A stretch of 64,000 nt of DNA from Chitinispirillales bacterium ANBcel5 (GTDB lineage: Bacteria; Fibrobacterota; Chitinivibrionia; Chitinivibrionales; Chitinispirillaceae), in assembly GCA_029688955.1 (NCBI GenBank), contig JARUKZ010000014.1, positions 38,487-102,486 on the forward strand. Direction: 5' to 3'. The notes below the pieces were generated by a model. That model made no database searches. It was given only the letters and a program-made list of their open reading frames with translations, and had not been told where the DNA came from. A program made the translations under genes and the position numbers. Shown here piece by piece: positions 9,078 to 16,143 of this stretch. Each line of letters opens with the position of its first letter. Positions within the stretch are counted from its first letter, which is position 1.

Positions 9078-10022
9078 TTACCCACCTTCATCACTATTGG
9101 AATTTACTGGTTTACTGTTCAGGTTAAATCTTGCTTTTACTATAGTTCCAAGCCCCTGCTGGGACCGGATCTCAAATTCATCAGATGAGCGTTTCGTATT
9201 AGGCAGACCCATTCCTGCTCCAAAACCAAGACTTCTTATCCACTCAGAAGCAGTGCTGAATCCTTCAGTTAACGCTTTTTGGACATCCTGTATACCAGGT
9301 CCCCGATCTTTGGCAATGATTTCAATATAATCGTCTCCGATTGTGAATATCAAATTACCACCTTCGGAATGCGCTACCAGGTTCATCTCAAGCTCGTAGG
9401 AGGCTATGGCTACTCTGCGGATAATTCGGCGATCATATTCCCTGATCTTCAAAACTTTCCTAAATTCATTCGATGCGATCCCGCCATTCTTAAAATCGAA
9501 CTTATTTACCTTAAATTCTCTATGGTAATAGCCTTCATCAGAGATGTTTTTGAGCGGTATACGGCTTTCTATGCGGTCGACTTCTTTATTTAACTCCGAA
9601 AGGAGTTTAAAAATAATATCGCGGCTGGTTAACATACCTACCAGTTTCTCATCTCTGTTTAGTACCGGAAATCGTCTGAAAGGGTATTTTTCAAACCACG
9701 ATATACCAAATGAAAGTGGCATGTCATCCTCAAGTACAATGAGATTTCTCGTCATATAGGGCTCAACATTATGCTCTATATACCCAAAATCCAGGGCTCT
9801 TAAGATATTATCGACACTTATCAGGCCCAGAAGCCTGCCGTTTTCTGCAATTGGTACACCTGAGACATTGTGTTGTTTCATTAAACGTTGTACGTGGCGT
9901 AATGAATCAATTCTGCACGCTGTTACAAGGTTTTTAGACATTGCATCTTTAACCTTGAGCTTGAAAATGATCTCAAGAGCCAATAGTGAAGAGCTGGAAG
10001 AATCAAGAGGTGTTGATGTCAT
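9078..10022 (-). CDS. tandem CBS-domain and GHKL ATPase (anti-sigma-like kinase) protein
   Basis: A 314-residue soluble protein. Residues 20-145 form a CBS pair: MKQHNVSGVPIAENGRLLG and RFPVLNRDEKLVGMLTSRDI are the two characteristic segments. Residues 175-305 form a GHKL ATPase domain with the N box ELEMNLVAHSEGG, DRGPGIQ as the G1 box and GFGAGMGLPNTKR as the G2 box, as in serine kinases of the SpoIIAB/RsbW type. There is no HisKA domain. CBS pairs bind adenine nucleotides, so an energy-charge-gated kinase is plausible (inference). It lies between the two DRTGG genes, which could be its substrates. The ribosome-binding site of the ATG at 10020-10022 is weak. Confidence 0.85.
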   Translation of the reverse strand: MTSTPLDSSSSSLLALEIIFKLKVKDAMSKNLVTACRIDSLRHVQRLMKQHNVSGVPIAENGRLLGLISVDNILRALDFGYIEHNVEPYMTRNLIVLEDDMPLSFGISWFEKYPFRRFPVLNRDEKLVGMLTSRDIIFKLLSELNKEVDRIESRIPLKNISDEGYYHREFKVNKFDFKNGGIASNEFRKVLKIREYDRRIIRRVAIASYELEMNLVAHSEGGNLIFTIGDDYIEIIAKDRGPGIQDVQKALTEGFSTASEWIRSLGFGAGMGLPNTKRSSDEFEIRSQQGLGTIVKARFNLNSKPVNSNSDEGG

Positions 10023-10070
10023 AGAAGAAAAACTCGTTATTAAAAATGTCTTTAAATCGTAATTAAGCTG

Positions 10071-10424
10071 TTATATTTCTATCTCATTACGTTCAAGGAG
10101 TTTTCCAAGTAAAACACAGGCCTTAAATTTATCCATTGGTGTATGGAGTAAAGTTATATCCAGCTCCTCTGCGAGTTTATCGATTCCTTCCGGCAGTGGT
10201 TTGTTTTGTGTTATTACAACACCGGAAGCATCAACCATACTTGCAGTGCGGATAGCCTGATCGGTTGAAAGAGAGGTAAGGATTAAAGGTGATGGTTTAT
10301 CCGATACAAGCACATCACTCATTAGATCACTCACCACTACACTTGAGACCTGGCAGGAATTGAAATCTGATGCTTCAGAAACCACCCTGGCATTTAGCGT
10401 CTCGATTATTTCAGAAAATTTCAT
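10071..10424 (-). CDS. DRTGG-domain protein, first copy
   Basis: A 117-residue DRTGG-like protein, first gene of the minus-strand unit. The segment PLILTSLSTDQAIRTASMVDA followed by GVVITQNKPLP and ITLLHTPMDKF matches the fold of the DRTGG domain, with a conserved Thr late in the chain. It lacks any kinase or P-loop sequence, so a sensor or adaptor role is more likely than catalysis. A Rex-like palindrome lies only 18 bp upstream of its start codon, in a position to block transcription. The start codon is ATG (10422-10424); the ribosome-binding site is unclear. Confidence 0.7.
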   Translation of the reverse strand: MKFSEIIETLNARVVSEASDFNSCQVSSVVVSDLMSDVLVSDKPSPLILTSLSTDQAIRTASMVDASGVVITQNKPLPEGIDKLAEELDITLLHTPMDKFKACVLLGKLLERNEIEI

Positions 10425-10442
10425 TGGAGAAGCCTTTTTATT

Positions 10443-10460
10443 TTGTTACAGCAGTAACTT
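10443..10460. promoter_or_regulatory. Rex-like operator, site 1
   Basis: TTGTTAC-AGCA-GTAACTT has the 7-4-7 architecture of Rex operators (TTGTGAA/TTGTTAA-N4-TTCACAA/TTAACAA) and matches 10 of 14 half-site positions of the TTGTTAA form. It contains the perfect inverted repeat GTTAC-N4-GTAAC. It lies 18 bp from the minus-strand DRTGG gene whose unit ends in rex, consistent with autoregulation. Confidence 0.5.
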
Positions 10461-10572
10461 AATCACAGGATAAATAAATTTATGGAAAACCCGTTCGCAA
10501 TAGAGAAAAATACTTTTATTTAATGAATTAATGTGTTATATTACGGAATGGCTGGAAGAACTGTTCAAATTA

Positions 10573-10590
10573 ATGTGCCAAAATTCACAA
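10573..10590. promoter_or_regulatory. Rex-like operator, site 2
   Basis: ATGTGCC-AAAA-TTCACAA has one perfect Rex half-site (TTCACAA) and one 4/7 half-site (11 of 14 positions overall), with the correct 4-nt centre. It lies 76 bp upstream of hydC, downstream of the most likely promoter area. No sharp -35/-10 pair was identified in 10425-10666; TATACT at 10618-10623 is the best -10 candidate. Confidence 0.45.
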
Positions 10591-10666
10591 TATCGATAAA
10601 TTCTTACAGTCATCTGATATACTCAGTTTCCATCTATTCCATAACCAGATCACAGGAGGTTTTCGT

Positions 10667-11146
10667 ATGCCTCAAAGCATGCCGGTTCTTACAGAGCTGA
10701 CGCCCGAGTTGCGTAATTTCATCAAAGAATGGAAAGATAAACCGGGTAATCTTATAATGATTTTGCATAAAGTGCAGGAGATTTATAAGTTTATCCCAAG
10801 AGATGTAGCTTTTACCGTTTCAAAGGAACTAAATGTTCCGTTGGCCAAAATTTATGGCGTAATGACATTTTACCACTACTTCAAGCTCGAAAAACCGGGT
10901 GAACACATCATTTCTGTGTGTATGGGAACTGCCTGTTACCTTAAGGGTGGTGAAGATTTGATTAAAGAACTTGAGGTACGCCTTGGTACCGGTGTGAACT
11001 CCACTACTGAGGATGGAAAATTCACTATCGAAGCAGTACGTTGTGTGGGTTGTTGTGGTCTTGCTCCTGTAATGACTATTGATGGAGAGGTATACGGGGG
11101 AGTTAAGTGTGCACAAATACCTGAAATTCTGGAAAAATATTCCTGA
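10667..11146 (+). CDS. hydC: NADH-dependent [FeFe] hydrogenase subunit HydC (NuoE-like 2Fe-2S protein)
   Basis: A 159-residue homologue of complex I subunit NuoE. An N-terminal helical bundle is followed by a thioredoxin-like 2Fe-2S domain whose ligands are visible as CMGTAC (CX4C) and CVGCC (CX3C). In trimeric hydrogenases HydC works with HydB and HydA to couple NADH and ferredoxin oxidation to hydrogen production, or the reverse. It heads the structural operon: AGGAGG is ideally spaced before the ATG, and the divergent region carries two Rex-like operators. The next gene starts 11 bp after the stop codon. Confidence 0.95.
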   Translation: MPQSMPVLTELTPELRNFIKEWKDKPGNLIMILHKVQEIYKFIPRDVAFTVSKELNVPLAKIYGVMTFYHYFKLEKPGEHIISVCMGTACYLKGGEDLIKELEVRLGTGVNSTTEDGKFTIEAVRCVGCCGLAPVMTIDGEVYGGVKCAQIPEILEKYS

Positions 11147-11157
11147 GACTCACTTCT

Positions 11158-11712
11158 ATGCATTACACGTTTTCAGATTACATAGTAGATCTTGTTCAGA
11201 ATTCAATCGAAGCTAAAAGCAGTCTTGTTATAGTTGATTTAGTAGAGGAAGAGGGCAGGGTTAAGCTATATATTTCAGACAATGGAACAGGAATGGATCA
11301 GGAGGAACTAAAGAAAGTCAAAGATCCTTTTTTCACTGACGCCAAGAAACATAAAACCAGGGAAACTGTTGGGCTTGGTATATCCTTTATGGCTCAGCTT
11401 GCTTCACAATGTGGTGCTACCTTTGATGTTGCCAGTGAGAAAGGTGTTGGAACTTCTGTCTTTTTTTCTTGTTCTACCGACAACCCGGATATGGCACCTT
11501 TAGGCAATATCGCATCTGCCATTCTAAGCTGCATAAACATGTCAGAAAACTGTGAAATTAAGTTTAACAGAAAAAGAGGAGAATTATCCTATTCTGTGCT
11601 AAAATCTGAACTGCTTGCAGCCGTGGGGGACATTTCTGATGCACAGAGTTTAATAGCGCTCAGGAAGTATCTGCAATCACAGGAAAAGACTTTATCCAAA
11701 AAGGGGACTTGA
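11158..11712 (+). CDS. GHKL ATPase-domain protein of the hydrogenase operon
   Basis: A 184-residue protein with a GHKL/HATPase fold: N box YIVDLVQNSIEAKSS, G1 box DNGTGMD and G2 box TVGLGISFMAQLA. The C-terminal 60 residues are not recognised. No histidine phosphoacceptor domain is present, so it would be a Ser/Thr kinase of the anti-sigma type or an ATP sensor. The same gene order (hydC, HATPase, small 2Fe-2S protein, hydB, hydA) is known from other anaerobes carrying bifurcating hydrogenases, but its role is not established. The N-terminus starts directly with the domain at ATG 11158; the ribosome-binding site is weak. Its stop codon (11710-11712) lies just before the next start. Confidence 0.85.
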   Translation: MHYTFSDYIVDLVQNSIEAKSSLVIVDLVEEEGRVKLYISDNGTGMDQEELKKVKDPFFTDAKKHKTRETVGLGISFMAQLASQCGATFDVASEKGVGTSVFFSCSTDNPDMAPLGNIASAILSCINMSENCEIKFNRKRGELSYSVLKSELLAAVGDISDAQSLIALRKYLQSQEKTLSKKGT

Positions 11713-11714
11713 GA

Positions 11715-12104
11715 ATGTCAAAAATAACATTAGAGGATCTTAAAAAACTGCGGGAGCAGAAGAAAAAAGAACTCAGTAAAAGGGATTCAGAGGGTAAAAC
11801 AACTCAGATAATTATAGGTATGGGAACCTGTGGAATAGCTGCAGGAGCAAAAGATTCATTTGATGCATTTTTAGATGAGGTTGATAAAAATAACCTTACT
11901 GATGTCTCTATTACCCAGACCGGGTGTATGGGACTTTGTTATGCAGAACCTACAGTAGAAGTAATTGTACCGGATATGCCTGCTATTGTTTATGGAAATG
12001 TTAAAGCTGATATCGCTAAACGTATAGTAAATGAGCACGTTGTTGGAAAAGCTCTTGTAAATGATCACATATTCGATAAACCTGCAGCGGACATTCTCAA
12101 GTAA
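11715..12104 (+). CDS. stand-alone 2Fe-2S thioredoxin-like ferredoxin
   Basis: A 129-residue protein resembling the C-terminal NuoE or N-terminal NuoF thioredoxin-like ferredoxin domain. An N-terminal charged helix (LKKLREQKKKELS) precedes IIGMGTCGIAAGA and TGCMGLCYAEP. Only three Cys in these motifs are visible: one in the first segment and a CX3C pair in the second. HydC and the HydB N-terminus each have four. The ATG at 11715 is chosen over an in-frame TTG at 11709 that overlaps the previous gene; AAGGGGAC lies upstream. It is probably an accessory electron carrier or structural subunit of the hydrogenase. Confidence 0.85.
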   Translation: MSKITLEDLKKLREQKKKELSKRDSEGKTTQIIIGMGTCGIAAGAKDSFDAFLDEVDKNNLTDVSITQTGCMGLCYAEPTVEVIVPDMPAIVYGNVKADIAKRIVNEHVVGKALVNDHIFDKPAADILK

Positions 12105-12116
12105 TCAGGGGGACTA

Positions 12117-13904
12117 ATGAAGTATAAAAATTATATCTTGGTGTGCGGTGGTACAGGATGTGAGTCCAGTAAGGCAGACCTTATTTACAAAAATATCTTA
12201 AGTGAGCTGGAAAAACATGGTGCTTCAGAAGATGCGCAGGTCGTTAAAACCGGTTGTTTTGGGTTTTGCGAAAAAGGACCTATTGTAAAGGTACTTCCTG
12301 ATGAAAGCTTTTATGTACATATTACACCCGATGATGCTAAAGAGTTGGTAAGTGAGCATATTATTAAGGGTAGAAAAGTTACAAGACTACTTTATGATAA
12401 TAAAGAAGGTAAAGAAAGAGCCCGAATCGACGATATAGAATTTTATCAAAAACAGTTCAGAGTGGTTCTGAGAAACTGTGGTTTCATAAATCCTGAGGAT
12501 ATCAATGAATATATCGCTCGGGATGGATATCTGGGCCTCGAAAAAGCCCTCTTTGAAATGAAACCCCAGGATGTCATTGAAGAGATGAAAAAATCGGGAA
12601 TTAGGGGAAGAGGTGGAGCCGGATTTCCTGCCTGGATGAAATGGTCCTTTACAAAAGATGTAGAAAGTGATCAGAAATTTGTGGTATGTAATGCCGATGA
12701 GGGAGATCCCGGAGCATACATGGACAGAAGTACACTGGAAGGTGATCCCCATTCTATTCTCGAAGCAATGGCTATTGCAGGACGCACCGTCGGTGCCAAC
12801 CAGGGATATATTTATATTCGTGCCGAGTATCCACTTGCAATCGAAAGGCTTGAAATTGCATTAAAACAAGCCAGGGAAATGGGTTTGCTTGGAAAAAATA
12901 TCCTTAACAGCGGTTTTGATTTTGATATAGAAATCAGACTCGGTGCAGGGGCTTTTGTATGTGGTGAAGAAACAGCATTGCTTGCTTCAATAGAGGGAAA
13001 GCGCGGGATGCCCAAACCAAGGCCTCCTTTTCCTGCAGTAAAAGGTTTATGGGATAAGCCGACAGTTATAAATAATGTTGAGACGTTGGCAAATATTCCT
13101 GTAATTATCACAAAGGGTGGAGATTGGTTTTCAAAAATAGGTACAGAGAATTCTAAGGGAACTAAAGTTTTTGCTTTAACTGGAAAAATAACCAATTCTG
13201 GTCTGATAGAAGTTCCTATGGGAACAACTCTTAGAGAGATTATTTACGATATTGGTGGTGGTATACCCAATGGTAAGAAATTTAAAGCAGTTCAGACCGG
13301 TGGACCATCTGGTGGGGTTATCACTGCAGATTATCTTGACACACCGATCGACTATGATAACCTGCAAAAACTTGGGTCGATTATGGGATCAGGCGGTATG
13401 ATAGTGATGGATGAAGATGATTGTATGGTGGATGTGACAAAGTTTTATCTGGAATTTACCGTGGATGAATCATGTGGAAAGTGCTCACCATGCCGAATCG
13501 GGGGACGACAGCTCTATAATTTATTGGATAAGGTTACACAGGGCGAAGGTACAGAAGAGGACATTCGCAAAATGCGCCAGATCAGTAAAGCTATGCAGAA
13601 AGCTTCGCTGTGTGGACTTGGACAGACTGCTCCAAATCCGGTAGTTTCGACTCTTACGTACTTTGAAGATGAGTATATGGCTCATGTGGATGAAAGAAAA
13701 TGCCCGGCAAAAAAGTGTTCGAATCTGCTTAAGTATACTATTATTCCGGAAAAATGTATCGGCTGTGGGCTCTGTGCCAAAAAATGCCCTGTAGATGCAA
13801 TAGCAGGCCAGAAAAAAGCTATTCATACTATAAATTCTGACGTTTGTATAAAATGTGGGGTTTGTGAACAGGCATGTAAATTTGCAGCGGTGATCACTAA
13901 CTAA
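12117..13904 (+). CDS. hydB: NADH-dependent [FeFe] hydrogenase subunit HydB (NuoF-like flavoprotein)
   Basis: A 595-residue subunit. Residues 1-85 are a thioredoxin-like 2Fe-2S domain (CGGTGC and CFGFC). The NuoF core follows with GRGGAGFPAWMKW for FMN/NADH binding and CNADEGDPGAYMDR; CGKCSPCRIGGRQL supplies the NuoF 4Fe-4S ligands. The C-terminus carries two ferredoxin-type 4Fe-4S motifs, CIGCGLCAKKCP and CIKCGVCEQACK. This matches HydB of trimeric bifurcating hydrogenases, where FMN is the site of NAD(H) exchange. It is separated from hydA by about 20 bp and its ATG follows CAGGGGG. Confidence 0.96.
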   Translation: MKYKNYILVCGGTGCESSKADLIYKNILSELEKHGASEDAQVVKTGCFGFCEKGPIVKVLPDESFYVHITPDDAKELVSEHIIKGRKVTRLLYDNKEGKERARIDDIEFYQKQFRVVLRNCGFINPEDINEYIARDGYLGLEKALFEMKPQDVIEEMKKSGIRGRGGAGFPAWMKWSFTKDVESDQKFVVCNADEGDPGAYMDRSTLEGDPHSILEAMAIAGRTVGANQGYIYIRAEYPLAIERLEIALKQAREMGLLGKNILNSGFDFDIEIRLGAGAFVCGEETALLASIEGKRGMPKPRPPFPAVKGLWDKPTVINNVETLANIPVIITKGGDWFSKIGTENSKGTKVFALTGKITNSGLIEVPMGTTLREIIYDIGGGIPNGKKFKAVQTGGPSGGVITADYLDTPIDYDNLQKLGSIMGSGGMIVMDEDDCMVDVTKFYLEFTVDESCGKCSPCRIGGRQLYNLLDKVTQGEGTEEDIRKMRQISKAMQKASLCGLGQTAPNPVVSTLTYFEDEYMAHVDERKCPAKKCSNLLKYTIIPEKCIGCGLCAKKCPVDAIAGQKKAIHTINSDVCIKCGVCEQACKFAAVITN

Positions 13905-13926
13905 TTTTTAACGTTGAGGTGTGTTA

Positions 13927-15678
13927 ATGAAAAAGGTAAATTTAAAGATAAATGGAAAAAGTGTCTCGGTAGATCAAGGTACAACAATACTTGAAGCTGC
14001 CAGAAAAGTTTCTGTTAATATTCCTACACTATGTTACCACAGAGACTTGGAAGCATGGGCTGCATGCGGAATCTGTATTGTTAAAGCAAAGAATTCACCA
14101 AAAATGCTTAGGGCCTGTGCAACTGCTGTTGCAGAGGGAATGGATATCGTTACCCACGATTCCGAAATTGTAGAGGTAAGGCGTTCTGTTATAGAGCTAA
14201 TCCTCTCAACTCACCCCAATGAATGTTTAACCTGTCTAAGGAATCAAAACTGTGAATTACAGCGTCTCGCCGCAGAATTTGGAATCAGAGAAATGACATT
14301 TCCTCAGCGACTCAGAGACCTTCAGGAAGATTCCTCAACATCTTCACTGGTTCTAAATCCTGAAAAGTGTATTCTTTGTGGCAGATGTGCAAAGGTTTGC
14401 CAGAACAGCCAAGATGTATGGGCTCTAGAATTTCTAGGGCGTGGTGAAAATACCCGCATCGCACCTGCTGCAGATGTTAATCTTAATGACAGTCCTTGTA
14501 TCAAATGCGGACAGTGCAGTGCACACTGCCCTGTAGGAGCAATTTACGAAAAATCTGAAGAAAATGTCGTTTGGAATGCGCTTCATAAAGAGGACGTTTA
14601 CCCAATCGTTCAGATTGCACCTGCAGTACGTGTTGCTATAGGTGAGGCCTTCGGATGGCCATCAGGTACTGTTCAGACCGGTAAACTTTATGCTGCGTTG
14701 CGTCAGCTTGGGTTTAAGGCTGTGTTTGATACCAATTTCGCTGCAGACCTTACTATCATGGAAGAGGGTTCAGAGTTTGTTGAAAGGTTTACTAAAAAAA
14801 CGGCTCCGATTCCTATGATTACAACTTGTTGTCCTGCCTGGGTTGATTATCTTGAAAAGTATTACCCTGAAATGATACCTCATTTCTCAACTGCAAAATC
14901 ACCTCAGTCAATGCTTGGCTCTCTTTCTAAAACTTACTATGCAGAAAAGATAGGTGTAGATCCTTCAAAAATATTCATGGTTTCTATAATGCCATGTACT
15001 GCAAAGAAATTTGAAATATTACGCTCTAAAGAGATGTTCTCAAGTGGCCAGAAAGATATCGATGTTTCACTTACCACCCGTGAATTAAGTCGCATGATTA
15101 AGACTTCGGGAATCGACTTCAACAACCTTTCAGACGAAGGGGTTGATACTATTTTGGGTGAATATGCTGGTGCAGGTACGATCTTTGGTGCTACCGGCGG
15201 TGTTATGGAAGCTGCGCTTCGTACTGTATACCATCTCATAACCAAAAATGAGCTTAAGGATGTAAACTTTTCAGAAGCTCGTGGCCTGGATGGCGTAAAA
15301 GAAGCCAAAGTAGATGTCGATGGAACAGAAGTAAGAATAGCCGTTGCTCATGGAATGGCTAACATTGCTTCGGTTCTCGACAAAATCAAAGCTGCAGAAA
15401 AAAATGGTGAAGAACCACCCTATCACTTCGTTGAGGTAATGGCCTGTCGCGGTGGATGCGTAGGTGGTGGTGGTCAGCCATATGGAGCAGATGACGAGAA
15501 ACGGAATAATAGGGCTGCTGGTCTTTATCAGGATGATGTGAAATCAAATGTACGCTGTTCACATCAAAACCCTCAAATTCAAAAAGTGTATGCAGAATAT
15601 CTTGGTAGTCCGTTGAGTGAAAAATCTCACCAGCTTCTCCATACCTCTTACACTCCACGTCCGGAGTATCGCTGGTAA
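13927..15678 (+). CDS. hydA: [FeFe] hydrogenase catalytic subunit HydA
   Basis: A 583-residue catalytic subunit of the trimeric (group A3-like) type. Cys 36, 47, 50 and 64 ligate an N-terminal 2Fe-2S cluster. His96, Cys100, Cys103 and Cys109 form the His-ligated 4Fe-4S site. CILCGRCAKVC (148-158) and CIKCGQCSAHC (191-201) are two 4Fe-4S sites. The H-cluster loops are TTCCPAW (299-305, commonly TSCCPxW), MPCTAKK (355-361) and MACRGGC (505-511). The small-subunit-like C-terminus is present. The ATG at 13927 is used because TGAGGTG precedes it; a GTG at 13921 is in frame. It ends the structural genes; an attenuator-like leader follows. Confidence 0.96.
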   Translation: MKKVNLKINGKSVSVDQGTTILEAARKVSVNIPTLCYHRDLEAWAACGICIVKAKNSPKMLRACATAVAEGMDIVTHDSEIVEVRRSVIELILSTHPNECLTCLRNQNCELQRLAAEFGIREMTFPQRLRDLQEDSSTSSLVLNPEKCILCGRCAKVCQNSQDVWALEFLGRGENTRIAPAADVNLNDSPCIKCGQCSAHCPVGAIYEKSEENVVWNALHKEDVYPIVQIAPAVRVAIGEAFGWPSGTVQTGKLYAALRQLGFKAVFDTNFAADLTIMEEGSEFVERFTKKTAPIPMITTCCPAWVDYLEKYYPEMIPHFSTAKSPQSMLGSLSKTYYAEKIGVDPSKIFMVSIMPCTAKKFEILRSKEMFSSGQKDIDVSLTTRELSRMIKTSGIDFNNLSDEGVDTILGEYAGAGTIFGATGGVMEAALRTVYHLITKNELKDVNFSEARGLDGVKEAKVDVDGTEVRIAVAHGMANIASVLDKIKAAEKNGEEPPYHFVEVMACRGGCVGGGGQPYGADDEKRNNRAAGLYQDDVKSNVRCSHQNPQIQKVYAEYLGSPLSEKSHQLLHTSYTPRPEYRW

Positions 15679-15694
15679 TTTTAAAACGTATTTA

Positions 15695-15806
15695 TCCTGC
15701 GGTCAGGAGAAATGTTCTCTGAAACCAAGGGGAGAGAAAATGAAAATCACTGATTAAAAAATATCCCGCTCTGCGCACATTTAGTGCGCCGTGTGGGATT
15801 TTTTTT
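15695..15806 (+). terminator. hydA terminator with upstream alternative hairpins and 5-codon minicistron
   Basis: A strong intrinsic terminator lies at 15763-15806: ATCCC (15763-15767) pairs with GGGAT (15795-15799), GCGCAC (15773-15778) with GTGCGC (15784-15789), and eight T follow. Upstream, TCCTG-CGGT-CAGGA (15695-15708), GAGAA-ATG-TTCTC (15707-15719) and TTCTCT (15715-15720) with AGAGAA (15733-15738) are mutually overlapping pairings. A minicistron ATG AAA ATC ACT GAT TAA (15740-15757) with AAGGGGAG in front ends 5 nt before the terminator. Together they resemble an attenuator controlling read-through into the maturation genes; this is inference. Confidence 0.7.
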
Positions 15807-15822
15807 GTAAGGGGTAAAAAAA

Positions 15823-16074
15823 ATGGAAACAAGAGTCGGTTTTGTAGGAATAATAGTAGAGAATAGAAATGATTCTGCAGATAGGGTTAATAAAATCTTA
15901 TCTGATTGTGGAAACGTTATTGTGGCAAGAACTGGTGTGCCGTATGATAAAAAAAACTGCTGTGTCATAACTCTGGTGGTAGATGCTTCAACGGACGACC
16001 TTGGGTTGCTTACAGGAAAGTTGGGTTCTGTTCCGGGAGTTACTGTAAAATCGGCATTAAGCAAAAGTAAGTGA
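15823..16074 (+). CDS. TM1266-type iron-only hydrogenase system regulator
   Basis: An 83-residue ACT-like ferredoxin-fold protein. The sequence RVGFVGIIVENR, then a region with DCGNVIVARTGVPY and CCVITLVVDA, matches the small family named after TM1266, placed near [FeFe]-hydrogenase maturation genes in many anaerobes. It is thought to be regulatory through a NikR/ACT-like ligand domain, without a DNA-binding domain of its own. It is the first gene after the hydA terminator and 69 bp before hydF, so it may report on maturation. AAGGGG precedes the ATG. Confidence 0.9.
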   Translation: METRVGFVGIIVENRNDSADRVNKILSDCGNVIVARTGVPYDKKNCCVITLVVDASTDDLGLLTGKLGSVPGVTVKSALSKSK

Positions 16075-16143
16075 TTGCAAAGTTCCAATTGGTAAAGATG
16101 GTGTTCTTCCTCTTTATCTTCTTTTGGCATACTGGAGAGAAAA

